From Bacillus alkalicellulosilyticus (GTDB lineage: Bacteria > Bacillota > Bacilli > Bacillales > Bacillaceae_F), in contig NZ_KV917381.1 in assembly GCF_002019795.1 (NCBI RefSeq), positions 2,760,068 through 2,824,067 on the forward strand: a DNA stretch of 64,000 nucleotides. The letters run 5' to 3'. Made by a program: the position numbers and the translations under genes. The notes below the pieces were generated by a model. That model was not told the DNA's origin. It made no database searches and was given only the letters and a program-made list of their open reading frames with translations. Numbering within the stretch: the stretch's first letter is position 1; each line of letters starts with the position of its first letter. This document shows, piece after piece, positions 51,313-59,859 of the stretch.

Positions 51313-52568
51313 AATTGTTTTCGCCACCTTCCTAAACTTAGACATGCAAACAAAAGGATACAACCAATAAAGATGACAGATGGTAAAGCTATACTTTTTT
51401 CATATAAATGCCCTACATCCCAGCCATATAAAAGCCAGCCTTGTGGAGTTAGCATTGAAAGCCACTTTACCCATGGCATCCACTCCGTTATATGGATTAA
51501 ACTTCCTCCTACTAAGCTAGTAAACAAAACAATACTAGTACCTATTATGTGCAATTGACTAGCGTTTTTCACTGTTACGGCGATATATAGACTAAGTGTA
51601 AATGTAGCTAACATATAAAAAATAAATAAACATACAAGCTGCCACGATAATGGGACAACAAAATCATAGCTCCAAAAAATGATAAGCAAGGACAAGATTC
51701 CTTGGCTAGTAACAAATACAAACGAAGGGACCGAATGACCGATCACATAAGCGAGCGGGGGAACTGACATACTCCCTAGTCTTTTTTGGACTCCGTTAAG
51801 TTTCTCTTCAACTAACCACTGTTGAACAAATACAAACATGAAGAATATTAAAGTAGAAAGATAACCAAACAGAATTTGCAAATCATACTCGACGAGAGAG
51901 AACGTCATTTCCTCTTGCTGGCTTCTATTTTCTCTCATATGAACTAGTCGATTCGGCTCCTGATAGTCAATGCTCATTAACGGTTCTGGTTCCCAATATG
52001 AATCGCTATGACTCCATGCTTCCTCCCATATCCTTGTCATAAAAATATCTTCATGAAACCGTTGTTGGTCGTCAAATGATAACAGGTCAAGCTCATAATA
52101 TTTTTCAGAAACATAGTGAGCGGCCTTTACATTACTTGATAAGCGTAGGATTTCACTTGAAATCACCTCAGAGATAAGTCCTTGTGTGATTGATGATGGA
52201 GAATACAACATTTCAACGGTTTCTTTTCTTTGCTCTTCCAGTAAGCTAGACATAAATCCTTGCCTAAAAATAATTACAGCCTCAACACGATTTGTTTGAA
52301 TGAATCGCTCTGCTTGTTCGTGACTGATGACTTCTACGGATGTAATCGGATGTTCATGGACTCTTTTGACTATCAATCTCGAATAGTCGCTATCATCTTC
52401 ATCAACAATAGCAAGTGGAATTCCATCGTTTTGTGTAACACTTTGGGTCAGACTAATGAGTAACAGCATAAGTAACGGTAATAGCAATACTAAGAATAGT
52501 ACCTCAAACGGTCTCTTTATCCACCATTTACACCTTAACCAAACACAAGACCAAAACATGTTCGCCAT
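51306..52568 (-). CDS. ABC-2 transporter permease (second)
   Basis: 420 residues. One N-terminal membrane segment (RPFEVLFLVLLLPLLMLLLISL), a large extracytoplasmic loop (about 45-230), then five or six C-terminal helices ending in GWLLYGWDVGH: the ABC2_membrane_3 topology. It starts at ATG 52568, 1 bp after the stop of the other permease, with AAGGGAA as binding site. With its same-length partner it should form a heterodimeric channel. Confidence 0.85.
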   Translation of the reverse strand: MANMFWSCVWLRCKWWIKRPFEVLFLVLLLPLLMLLLISLTQSVTQNDGIPLAIVDEDDSDYSRLIVKRVHEHPITSVEVISHEQAERFIQTNRVEAVIIFRQGFMSSLLEEQRKETVEMLYSPSSITQGLISEVISSEILRLSSNVKAAHYVSEKYYELDLLSFDDQQRFHEDIFMTRIWEEAWSHSDSYWEPEPLMSIDYQEPNRLVHMRENRSQQEEMTFSLVEYDLQILFGYLSTLIFFMFVFVQQWLVEEKLNGVQKRLGSMSVPPLAYVIGHSVPSFVFVTSQGILSLLIIFWSYDFVVPLSWQLVCLFIFYMLATFTLSLYIAVTVKNASQLHIIGTSIVLFTSLVGGSLIHITEWMPWVKWLSMLTPQGWLLYGWDVGHLYEKSIALPSVIFIGCILLFACLSLGRWRKQLC

Positions 52569-52569
52569 T

Positions 52570-53832
52570 CTACAATTCCCTTCTTTGCTTATGAATTACA
52601 GTGGTAACAGTTAGTAAAAAAAACGTAAACAAAAATAAGACAAAAACACTAATCCAAAATACTGGTTGTTCTTGACTAAAAAACGAGAGGAACGCACCCT
52701 GACTTAGCCAATGACTCAAAGAAAGAACGTGTATCTTTTCTACCCATAACGGCAAATAAGCAAGCGGAATAATCGTACCACCTATTAGTGGCAACATAAG
52801 AATGAGGAAAAAACTAATCACATTGACAGTCACCATATTTTTAAAACACATCGAGATCGAAATAAATAGGGCACTTATCGTTAAAATGGACACAACGCTA
52901 TAAATCATAACCAACGGTATACTTCCGGTAAAATAATCCTTAAACAACCATCCTACACTGCCGTAATACAGAAAATAAGGCAAGCAAATAAAAAGAGATA
53001 ATGACATCCAACGCGTAAAAACAATATGAATGCTACCGACTCCCAGGGAAAGCAGTCTTCTTTCGAGTAATAGACTATCGGATGTCCCTATGCGCACTCC
53101 TAATAATCCAATAAAAAACAAAAACACAAAACCTAAATTCGTTACAAAGTACTGGTCAATACTTACCTCACCGTAAGGCGAAATACTCCGTTTTTCCCAA
53201 ATCTCTTGGCGACCTAACGAATGTAATGTAAAGCTAACGATGGATTCCTGGAAAATACGTTGTAATTGTTCGGAGTCAACTTGTGCGTCTTGCATATAAA
53301 AATAAACCGTATTAATGCCACTTTGAGAAGCATTCACCATATTAATCCCACTTTGCATTAAGTGGTTAATCACCTTCGATTGAAGAGGTCGTTGATGGTT
53401 TCCAAGTACAGTAATAGGCGTATTAATTCCTCTTGCCAAATCACGACTAAACCCTTCAGGAACAATAATGACTGCGGCTACTTCATTATGTAAAAGCATA
53501 TCCCTTGCGGCTTGCTCTTTAACTTGAGACAGTTCGATGACCCTTTTTACATCTTCATTATTCATAAAATGTCTTAGAATCATTTTTGTTTCGTTTGAAT
53601 TATCATGATTTACTAACGCGATATCAATCTTTTCAAAATTTCCCTCTTCCACAAAAAACGGAGCAAGCAAATAGCCTAGTATTATCAATAAAAGAAGTGG
53701 CCCACAAATTAAAAAGGCTACAACTTTCTTATCAGCTACCATATTCTTCATTTCAAACGTTAACCAGATAAGACTCTTCATTGTCTGTGTTATTTCACTC
53801 CTCCTGATTACATACCATAATTTGTATAACAT
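52570..53832 (-). CDS. ABC-2 transporter permease (first)
   Basis: 420 residues, same topology as its partner: a short cytoplasmic N-terminus, a first helix (VVAFLICGPLLLLIILGYLLAPFF), an external loop with VPEGFSRDLARGINTPITVLGN (the SdpI/YhgE-like ABC-2 exporter pattern), then five C-terminal helices. Start ATG 53832 follows TAGGAG. A stronger AGGAGG just upstream of residue 18 offers an alternative start. It is first of the permease-permease-ATPase operon; its upstream region holds tandem array 2. The exported substrate is unknown (drug, peptide or lipid). Confidence 0.85.
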   Translation of the reverse strand: MLYKLWYVIRRSEITQTMKSLIWLTFEMKNMVADKKVVAFLICGPLLLLIILGYLLAPFFVEEGNFEKIDIALVNHDNSNETKMILRHFMNNEDVKRVIELSQVKEQAARDMLLHNEVAAVIIVPEGFSRDLARGINTPITVLGNHQRPLQSKVINHLMQSGINMVNASQSGINTVYFYMQDAQVDSEQLQRIFQESIVSFTLHSLGRQEIWEKRSISPYGEVSIDQYFVTNLGFVFLFFIGLLGVRIGTSDSLLLERRLLSLGVGSIHIVFTRWMSLSLFICLPYFLYYGSVGWLFKDYFTGSIPLVMIYSVVSILTISALFISISMCFKNMVTVNVISFFLILMLPLIGGTIIPLAYLPLWVEKIHVLSLSHWLSQGAFLSFFSQEQPVFWISVFVLFLFTFFLLTVTTVIHKQRREL

Positions 53833-53935
53833 GGAAAACTCCTAATCTATCATACCATTTTAACTTTACAATAGAAATGGAGAAGAAAGCTGAGTGTATA
53901 AAAAATACTATGCAATGAATCAACCTGTTTTCCCC

Positions 53936-54636
53936 GGGCGTTCATCCCGCTGATGAACGACTTTTTCTCTGACTTCCGCTCTTCTTTGGGCGTTCATCGT
54001 GCCAATGAACGACCTTTTCTCTCTCTTCCCCTCTTCTTTGGTCGTTCATCCCGCTGATGAACGACCTTTTCTCTGACTTCCACTCTTCTTTGGGCTTTCA
54101 TCCCGCTGATGAACGACCTTTTCTCTCTCTTCCCCTCTTCTTTGGGCGTTCATCCCGCTGATGAACGACTTTTTCTCTGACTTCCACTCTTCTTTGGGCT
54201 TTCATCCCGCCAATGAACGACCTTTTCTCTCTCTTCCCCTCTTCTTTGGGCGTTCATCCCGCTGATGAACGACCTTTTCTCTGACTTCCACTCTTCTTTG
54301 GGCGTTCATCCCGCTGATGAACGACTTTTTTTCTGACTTCCGCTCTTCTTTGGGCGTTCATCTCGCTGATGAACGACCTTTTCTCTCTCTTCCCCTCTTC
54401 TTTGGGCGTTCATCCCGCTGATGAACGACTTTTTCTCTGACTTCCGCTCTTCTTTGGGCGTTCATCCCGCTGATGAACGACTTTTTCTCTGACTTCCGCT
54501 CTTCTTTGGGCGTTCATCTCGCTGTTGAACGACTTATACACTGACTCTCGCTCGTCACCGGGCGTTCATCTCGCTGTTGAACGACTTATACACTGACTCT
54601 CGCTCGTCACCGGGCGTTCATGCCATGAGCATGAAG
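53936..54636. repeat. Tandem array 2: 52-bp hairpin repeat (13 units plus part of a 14th)
   Basis: Units start at 53936 and then every 52 bp through 54612. Consensus: a GGGCGTTCAT arm, a 7-nt loop (CCCGCTG), an ATGAACGAC arm, and a 27-nt pyrimidine-rich spacer. Spacers alternate between a TGACTTCC(G/A)CTC form (units 1, 3, 5, 7, 8, 10, 11) and a TCTCTTCCCCTC form (2, 4, 6, 9), which points to growth by 104-bp duplications. Units 12 and 13 are identical to each other and use a third spacer. Only unit 3 has the fully paired GTCGTTCAT arm. It fills most of the 930-bp gap before ppaC. Confidence 0.95.
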
Positions 54637-54763
54637 AAAAGCACTAGCAAACCGCCAGTGCTTTTAACATCTTCTAAACTTTCATCGCAAAGTACGCGAT
54701 GGGGCAACCGCACAAAACGCGATTGCTTCTAAACTTTCATCGCAAAGTACGCGATGAAAGTTT
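54637..54763. repeat. Terminator hairpins and a 31-bp direct repeat at the ppaC 3' end
   Basis: AAAAGCACT/AGTGCTTTT (54637-54665) is a terminator-like stem. A 31-bp sequence beginning CTTCTAAACTTTCATCGC occurs at 54671-54701 and again at 54726-54756. The second copy is completed by GAAAGTTT to give an AAACTTTCATCGC/GCGATGAAAGTTT hairpin that reaches into the ppaC stop codon. Confidence 0.7.
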
Positions 54764-55688
54764 ATTCAAATCCGTTTGTTAATTGTGGGACTACTTGTTT
54801 TTTACGTGAGACAACACCTTTTAATAGGGCTGTATTATTGTCTAGAGTTACATTGAATCCTTTTTCAACTGCAGCTGTTGCTGTTCCTAGTGCTAGGATT
54901 GTTGAATCGTTGTTCAAGATATCCGTAACAACCAATACGAAAAGGTCTAACTCTTTTTTCGCAATTACATCTTGGATGGCTGCTTCTAGTTCGCTTTGAC
55001 GAGCAAATACATCGCTCACTTCAACCGTATTTACTTGAGCAATTTCAACCTTACTTGAACCCATTGAGAATTCTTTCGCATCAAGTGAAAGCAATTGTTC
55101 AATTGTTTTGTCACTTAAGTCTGCTCCTGCTTTAAGCATATCAAGTCCATATTTTTCAGCATCTACACCAGCGATTTCAGCTAATTCTTTAGCAGCATCA
55201 ACATCTTGTTGCGTGCAAGTAGGTGATTTGAAAAGTAATGAATCCGAGATAATTGCTGATAGCATTAATCCGGCAATCTCTTTTTCAATTTGTACGCCAT
55301 TTTCTTTGTACATTTTGTTTAAAATGGTTGCAGTACAACCAACAGGCTCTACACGGAAATATAGAGGGTCTCTTGTTTCGAAGTTAGCCACTCTGTGATG
55401 GTCGATTACTTCAGTAATTTGAACATCAGCAATATCTGATACACTTTGTTGACGCTCGTTATGGTCAACTAGGATAACTTGAGAAGCTTCGTTTGCTACT
55501 GTTTCCACAAAGCGAGGAGCTTCCTTTTTAAAATAATCTAACGCAAATTGAGTTTCCCCGTTCACTTCACCTAAGCGAACCGGTTCAACGTTCTCACCAA
55601 TTTTTGTTTTTAAATCTGCATAGGCAATCGCCGAGCAAATCGTATCTGTGTCAGGACTTTTATGTCCAAAAATAAGTACTTTTTCCAT
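54762..55688 (-). CDS. ppaC: Manganese-dependent inorganic pyrophosphatase
   Basis: 308 residues. It is a family II (DHH) pyrophosphatase hydrolysing PPi to two phosphates in the cytoplasm. Metal ligands are visible: His9, Asp13 and Asp15 in GHKSPDTDT, Asp75 in VDHNE, His97 and His98 in VIDHHR, and the later Asp of IISDSLLF. The C-terminal DHHA2 domain ends with the substrate-binding SRKKQ. Start ATG 55688 follows GGAGTG. A TATAAT with extended TGG sits at 55728-55723 on the minus strand. Length and motifs are normal. Confidence 0.96.
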   Translation of the reverse strand: MEKVLIFGHKSPDTDTICSAIAYADLKTKIGENVEPVRLGEVNGETQFALDYFKKEAPRFVETVANEASQVILVDHNERQQSVSDIADVQITEVIDHHRVANFETRDPLYFRVEPVGCTATILNKMYKENGVQIEKEIAGLMLSAIISDSLLFKSPTCTQQDVDAAKELAEIAGVDAEKYGLDMLKAGADLSDKTIEQLLSLDAKEFSMGSSKVEIAQVNTVEVSDVFARQSELEAAIQDVIAKKELDLFVLVVTDILNNDSTILALGTATAAVEKGFNVTLDNNTALLKGVVSRKKQVVPQLTNGFE

Positions 55689-55871
55689 ACTCCCACTCCT
55701 ATGTGCTTAAATTTCACTGATTATTATACCATTTTCCCACTTAGTATGTGCAAGAACAAATAGAAAAAAGTCGCTGTGAACACGTAACGTCATTCCATGT
55801 ACACGCTCTTTGAACAAAATAATCAAGTCCCACGTTTATCTTCAACCTTCCTAGATGCAAGACACAATAAG

Positions 55872-55996
55872 AAAAACCGCTAGCGGTCTTTTCTTAATTG
55901 CGATGCGCGAAGCCACTGCCCTCTCTTGAAAAGTATATTAATAAGTGTACTTCTTATTAATATACGAACAGTGAGCGAAGCCATCGCCCTGCCTGA
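55872..55996. repeat. Hairpin plus dispersed repeat, type B
   Basis: AAAACCGCTAGCGGTCTTTT, then ATGCGCGAAGCCACTGCCC, the inner hairpin GTATATTAATAAG/CTTATTAATATAC, and AGTGAGCGAAGCCATCGCCC. The 408 bp between ppaC and the VOC gene contain only this, the ppaC promoter and a terminator; no gene was seen. Confidence 0.72.
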
Positions 55997-56041
55997 TTTA
56001 GCTTAAACGACATCTATGAGCATATAAATTTTTTATACTTT

Positions 56042-56076
56042 GTAAAAAAAGCATTCCTTCTTTACGAAGAAATGCC
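56042..56076 (-). terminator. Terminator of the VOC gene
   Basis: On the minus strand GGCATT-x-CTTC pairs with GAAG-x-AATGC and is followed by U7. Confidence 0.82.
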
Positions 56077-56096
56077 CTAACGACTCCCTTTTCTAT

Positions 56097-56549
56097 CTAC
56101 TTATCATTTTCTAAAAGCTCAAAAATAACTTTTAAATCTTGTAATGTATCCATATATGCATATCTACCACCTGTGTACTCCCCTTTTTGAATGAGAGACA
56201 TGCCACTAGATTCCATTATTTGTACTTTTTCTTTTAATCCTTCTACTACAAAGGCAATGTGTTGAACACCTTCACCATGTTCTTCTAAAAATTCTCTCCA
56301 TGTACTTTGGTGCTCATCGGGTTGGATCAATTCTAATTGAAGGGCACCCATATCAAAGAAGGCAAGTTTTGCTCGGGCAGGAGTAGATTTACCTCGGTAT
56401 TCGGTTTCGGCTTTTTCAACAGCATCTGTCCAAAAGGACTCTGGCTTTTCAATTCCAAAAAAATCAGCATACGCTTGGGAAGTTTTCTCAATATCATGAA
56501 CAATAATTCCTATTTGTGTAATTACATTCGTTCCAAGTACGTTTTTCAC
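56097..56549 (-). CDS. VOC-family protein (glyoxalase/methylmalonyl-CoA epimerase-like)
   Basis: 150 residues with two beta-alpha-beta-beta-beta modules: ITQIGIIVHDIEKTSQAYADFFGI and GVQHIAFVVEGLKEKVQIMESSG. The metal-ligand pattern (His in IIVHD-x-x-x, Glu in LQLELIQP, His in VQHIAF, Glu in VIFELLE) resembles methylmalonyl-CoA epimerase, but no mutase genes are nearby, so the substrate is open. The start is GTG 56549 with AGGAGC about 10 nt upstream. A cre-like sequence (TGTAAGCGCTTTAT on the minus strand, 56604-56591) lies about 45 bp upstream, which suggests CcpA control. Confidence 0.78.
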   Translation of the reverse strand: MKNVLGTNVITQIGIIVHDIEKTSQAYADFFGIEKPESFWTDAVEKAETEYRGKSTPARAKLAFFDMGALQLELIQPDEHQSTWREFLEEHGEGVQHIAFVVEGLKEKVQIMESSGMSLIQKGEYTGGRYAYMDTLQDLKVIFELLENDK

Positions 56550-56590
56550 AGTAACATCAGCTCCTAGTATAGTAAATGCAAAACCGATAG

Positions 56591-56604
56591 ATAAAGCGCT
56601 TACA
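56591..56604 (-). promoter_or_regulatory. Candidate cre site (CcpA) before the VOC gene
   Basis: The minus strand reads TGTAAGCGCTTTAT, matching the TGWAANCGNTNWCA consensus except at the last two bases. It lies about 42-55 bp upstream of the GTG start. Confidence 0.5.
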
Positions 56605-56700
56605 TTTTACTATACACAAGCGCATTTTAAGGGTCAATATTTAACAACTATACTCTAAGTTTTAATCTGTTAGGATATGTTCTCTACAATGTGGCTAACC

Positions 56701-56737
56701 AAAAAAGACCAAATCCTAATCACGATTTGGTCTTTTG
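56701..56737 (-). terminator. Terminator of the Mn-catalase operon
   Basis: AAAAAGACCAAATC pairs with GATTTGGTCTTTT around an 8-nt loop. Confidence 0.85.
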
Positions 56738-56746
56738 ATATAAAAT

Positions 56747-57646
56747 TTACATTCCTGCATTCCATTTTAATCGTTTTGCAATCTCCATAAAGTCTTCATG
56801 GGACACTCCTGGGGCAAATTCTTCAGGAACTTCTTCAAAATCCGGAACAGGAGCAGTTCCCTCTGGTGTACCGATTACAACTTCTACGGGACTACCATCT
56901 TCAGGATGAAGCCCTTTCCATATTTGACCGATATCCTGGTAATCGGTTGGACTCCAAGTATATAACTTCCGATGTATTCCTTGTTCTTCAAATTTTCTTG
57001 CATGCTCAAACGCCGAATTATCAAGGCTTGGGATAGGAATCATTTTTGTAACATCCGCACCAGTCATAACCTCTAGTGCTTTTGCATAAGCTACAACATG
57101 GACACCACCACGGACGAGCAAGTATCCGATCATTTCTCGGGCAACTGGATTATCTGTCATCTCGTACACTCTCATTTTATGAGTTCTTGCTCCACACTCG
57201 AGAAAGAAATTATGCAACAAATCTAACAAGAGATTTCCACTATTAAATACATTATCCCCTGTCCATGGCCGGCCATGTGAATCACCTGGTAACGCTGTCT
57301 GTGCAGTATCAATGAAATGATAGTGACTACGCTTATCTTTTGCATTTTGCATTGGCGTAATATCCGGGTCACCTGGGAAAGTCGTTCCAGTAATCATTAA
57401 ATTTATCGTATTCGCAACCAATTCCACATGACCAAACTCTTCGGCTGTAATACTTGCGATTAAATCGTAAAACGGTTTGAATTTTTTCTTATTACGAAAG
57501 TTAAACGATTGAAACATATAGTTGTTAAGGGTCGACATTTCACCAAACTTACCACCCAACAATTCTTGGACAGCTGAAGCTGCATTGGCATCGGGATTTT
57601 TAGGTCTTGGTAAATCAATAAGTAAACGGTCTAATCGAACTATCAA
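56747..57646 (-). CDS. Manganese catalase
   Basis: 299 residues. It decomposes H2O2 at a di-manganese centre. The ferritin-like core shows the ligand motifs ELLGGKFGEMSTLNNYMFQ (Glu), ITAEEFGHVELV (E-x-x-H), FLECGARTHKMRVYEMTD (E...H) and GVHVVAYAKALE. The proline-rich C-terminal tail (EDGSPVEVVIGTPEGTAPVPDFEEVPEEF) is typical of the YdbD/KatN type. The start is TTG 57646 behind AAGGGGG. It lies 15 bp after a DUF2642 gene, in one operon. Confidence 0.93.
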   Translation of the reverse strand: MIVRLDRLLIDLPRPKNPDANAASAVQELLGGKFGEMSTLNNYMFQSFNFRNKKKFKPFYDLIASITAEEFGHVELVANTINLMITGTTFPGDPDITPMQNAKDKRSHYHFIDTAQTALPGDSHGRPWTGDNVFNSGNLLLDLLHNFFLECGARTHKMRVYEMTDNPVAREMIGYLLVRGGVHVVAYAKALEVMTGADVTKMIPIPSLDNSAFEHARKFEEQGIHRKLYTWSPTDYQDIGQIWKGLHPEDGSPVEVVIGTPEGTAPVPDFEEVPEEFAPGVSHEDFMEIAKRLKWNAGM

Positions 57647-57661
57647 TGGATGTACCCCCTT

Positions 57662-57904
57662 CTAGTATGGCATAACCCAAGTAATGTGCTGAATTCTGAT
57701 AAAAAAATTAGCGCCATGGGACTCTACCACAACATGGTCTGGTTTTACATCGCATATATTTCCCCTAACATTCCCTTGTGGGGTTTGGACGACAACGTGT
57801 CTTCCTGCTAGTGTCTGTAAGGTTTGGTATACATATGGGTCAACTAATGACACCATTTGTGGTCCTTGCTGATGGCCTACTCGCTCTTGCTCTTGGTTGC
57901 TCAC
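57662..57904 (-). CDS. DUF2642 (YuzF-like) protein
   Basis: 80 residues: a disordered Gln-rich N-terminus (SNQEQERVGHQQGPQ), then a small beta-barrel-like domain (YVYQTLQTLAGRHVVVQTPQGNVRGNICDVKPDHVVVESHGANFFIRIQHITWV), the Sm-like pattern of DUF2642. Spore-coat-associated proteins of Bacillus share this domain. The start is GTG 57904 behind AGGGGGGA. Its position directly before the Mn-catalase gene suggests that both are deposited on the spore, which is inference. Confidence 0.8.
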   Translation of the reverse strand: MSNQEQERVGHQQGPQMVSLVDPYVYQTLQTLAGRHVVVQTPQGNVRGNICDVKPDHVVVESHGANFFIRIQHITWVMPY

Positions 57905-57965
57905 TGTATAATCCCCCCTAAATATAGCATTCTTTAAAACCTATGAGGGATTTTGGCTCCTCATG

Positions 57966-58000
57966 ACAAAAAAAGTTCAGAGTGCTGCTCCGAACTTTTT
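57966..58000 (-). terminator. Terminator of the 144-residue membrane gene
   Basis: AAAAAGTTC-x-GA pairs with TC-x-GAACTTTTT around GTGCTGC. Confidence 0.8.
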
Positions 58001-58008
58001 ATGACTAG

Positions 58009-58443
58009 TTATGGAGTTTCAGTTCCTTTTTTAAAGCTAGTCACTATAAAGTAACCAAGAAATATTCCTCCAACTAAATAGGCAGAATTAGATACGAGTA
58101 ACATGTAAAGGGGGCTTGGAAGAGAGAGTAAATCAAATTCCAAAAACAATGTATGGGAAAACGTTAACATAATAATAGGGACTCCTACTAGCAAGAGTCT
58201 TACACGTCTTATCTTCCATTTCCCTTCTTCCTTTTTTTCCTGATACCAATGCTCTCCCGCTAACAATGTCCCTAACAAAATCGTCATTAAGGGAAGGATA
58301 AACAAAGAAGGCCATACTCTAAACGTCATAGACTGATAAGCGAGAATTGAGTCTCTAACCCAAAAATACAAAAAGACAACAACCACCAAAATGAAAGAAA
58401 ATAAAGCATATCCACATACTTTTTTTACTTCTATTTTCCGCAT
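58009..58443 (-). CDS. Four-helix membrane protein, unknown
   Basis: 144 residues and four hydrophobic segments (about 10-30, 45-65, 80-100 and 110-135), with a charged cytoplasmic loop between the second and third (EHWYQEKKEEGKWKIRRVR). Not recognised. Start ATG 58443 follows GAGGAGG. It is monocistronic with a good terminator. Confidence 0.55.
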   Translation of the reverse strand: MRKIEVKKVCGYALFSFILVVVVFLYFWVRDSILAYQSMTFRVWPSLFILPLMTILLGTLLAGEHWYQEKKEEGKWKIRRVRLLLVGVPIIMLTFSHTLFLEFDLLSLPSPLYMLLVSNSAYLVGGIFLGYFIVTSFKKGTETP

Positions 58444-58504
58444 AAAAAAACCTCCTCTTTCTATATCCTAGAGAAGATTTTTTTAGGTTATGCAAAAAAA
58501 CAGT

Positions 58505-59386
58505 CTATTTATCCTGCCATTCCTCCCGCAAACGAAGCAGGGCTTGGTCTTTTTTCTTCGCTTCAAGCATGATGTCTACGTCATGGTCTCCAAGTAACTG
58601 TAAGAAATCCAAAAAATCTTCGAGGAAAATAAAATCGTGATGTGCCGTATCCGTTTTATGCTCTCTGCCCGAACTAATATGCATCTTTGGCTTTCCAATG
58701 GTAGCCCATGTTGTCATAACTTCTTTAATGTAATCTGCTGTTTCTTTTTCTAAGCTTTGGTTACAACGATGATGATGAATATCAAAACAAATTGGGATTC
58801 CGATTTTTTTAGAAATGTCTAATACATCTTGAACGTTAAATACTTTATCATCATTTTCAAGCCTTAATTTATCTTTGACAGAATTAGACAACAGCATATA
58901 CTGTTGGCAAAATCGTTCTTTTGCTTTTTCTTTGTCTCCATAGGCCCCGCCGACATGCAGGATCATATCGGTTCCACCTACTACATCTAACAATTTCGCA
59001 TGATATTCGAGGTCGCGTATTGCATTCGCAACCACTTCTTCACGTGGTGAATTGATGACTGTATATTGTCCTGGGTGAACCGTTAGTCTCATGTTCTTAT
59101 CACTAGCAAAATCTTTTATCTTTGAGGTGACTTCTAACACTTCATCATCCATCCACCATTCCCATTCTAGGATAGGATGACTACCAAACGGAACAATGTC
59201 ACTGCTGACCCGAAAAAAATAAATGTCATTGGCTGCGTTCCATTTTACGATGTCAAGAACTTGCGTAAAATTACTTAACGTCAGTTCTTTTATTTTAGGA
59301 AGTCCTTCTTTTTCATAGGTAGCCAAGCGGCATGTTTTCATTTTTGAAGGCAATGCTACATTCATACACGCATATCCAAGTCTCAT
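58505..59386 (-). CDS. uvsE: UV damage endonuclease UvsE
   Basis: 293 residues. The TIM-barrel endonuclease nicks 5' of pyrimidine dimers and other UV lesions. Motifs: N-terminal RLGYACMNVALPSKMKTCRLATY, FRVSSDIVPFGSHP, LTVHPGQYTVINSP, LHVGGAYGDK, PICFDIHHHRC and MHISSGRE, which supply the metal ligands. Start ATG 59386 follows a weak GGGGGAAAACG. It stands alone and fits, with Ku and LigD, the repair needs of a spore former. Confidence 0.94.
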   Translation of the reverse strand: MRLGYACMNVALPSKMKTCRLATYEKEGLPKIKELTLSNFTQVLDIVKWNAANDIYFFRVSSDIVPFGSHPILEWEWWMDDEVLEVTSKIKDFASDKNMRLTVHPGQYTVINSPREEVVANAIRDLEYHAKLLDVVGGTDMILHVGGAYGDKEKAKERFCQQYMLLSNSVKDKLRLENDDKVFNVQDVLDISKKIGIPICFDIHHHRCNQSLEKETADYIKEVMTTWATIGKPKMHISSGREHKTDTAHHDFIFLEDFLDFLQLLGDHDVDIMLEAKKKDQALLRLREEWQDK

Positions 59387-59478
59387 CGTTTTCCCCCGTA
59401 TTATTTCTTTATTTTTTCAGTCCTATGATGAGTAATCAAAGTATACATGAGAAATACTACTAATGGAGGTGTATACTT

Positions 59479-59718
59479 ATGGCTCATCCATACTTATGTC
59501 CAAATTGTAAAACAAACCGTTCACGCTTTAACATTATTGAACAACATGCTACATCGGTAAAACTCCACCCACAAACTGGAGATGTCGTGCAACAATTCAC
59601 CAGTGAAGATTTGGATCCTTTTCATGTTCCGTACCGGGGACCCGAGCGCCGCATTCAATGTGGAAGCTGTGGACTGATTGAAGAAGAGCAAATGTTTATT
59701 AAACGTGCTGCACAATAA
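59479..59718 (+). CDS. Small zinc-ribbon protein, unknown
   Basis: 79 residues. Two CxxC knuckles (CPNCKTN near residue 7 and CGSCG near residue 61) enclose a beta-rich segment (RFNIIEQHATSVKLHPQTGDVV) and a conserved-looking DPFHVPYRGPERRIQ stretch. It probably binds Zn and may interact with RNA or DNA, but no named family is recognised. Start ATG 59479 follows AATGGAGGTG. Confidence 0.65.
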   Translation: MAHPYLCPNCKTNRSRFNIIEQHATSVKLHPQTGDVVQQFTSEDLDPFHVPYRGPERRIQCGSCGLIEEEQMFIKRAAQ

Positions 59719-59748
59719 GTGTAACAAATTTTATAAGAAAGTAAGAAC

Positions 59749-59790
59749 TAGGGCGATTCAAAAGTGAAAACTTTTTTTGTCGTCCTCTTT
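59749..59790 (+). terminator. Degenerate terminator hairpin after the zinc-ribbon gene
   Basis: AGGGCGA and TGTCGTCCT with an inner CAAAAGT/ACTTTT pairing. It is a weak member of the GGG...CAAAAG family. Confidence 0.5.
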
Positions 59791-59859
59791 TATTTTTAAA
59801 GTAACAAAAAAACTGGTAAAATATTCTTTAGATTCAAATACATAAGTAAGGGTGATGAA

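Noticed and set aside
30039-54636. Tandem repeats as possible CRISPR arrays
   Set aside because: The spacers between hairpins are themselves repeated and nearly identical, no unit carries unique sequence, and no cas genes are present.
54640-54762. 31-bp direct repeat as an attachment site
   Set aside because: The copies are only 55 bp apart, no integrase or cargo lies between them, and the second copy forms the ppaC terminator hairpin.
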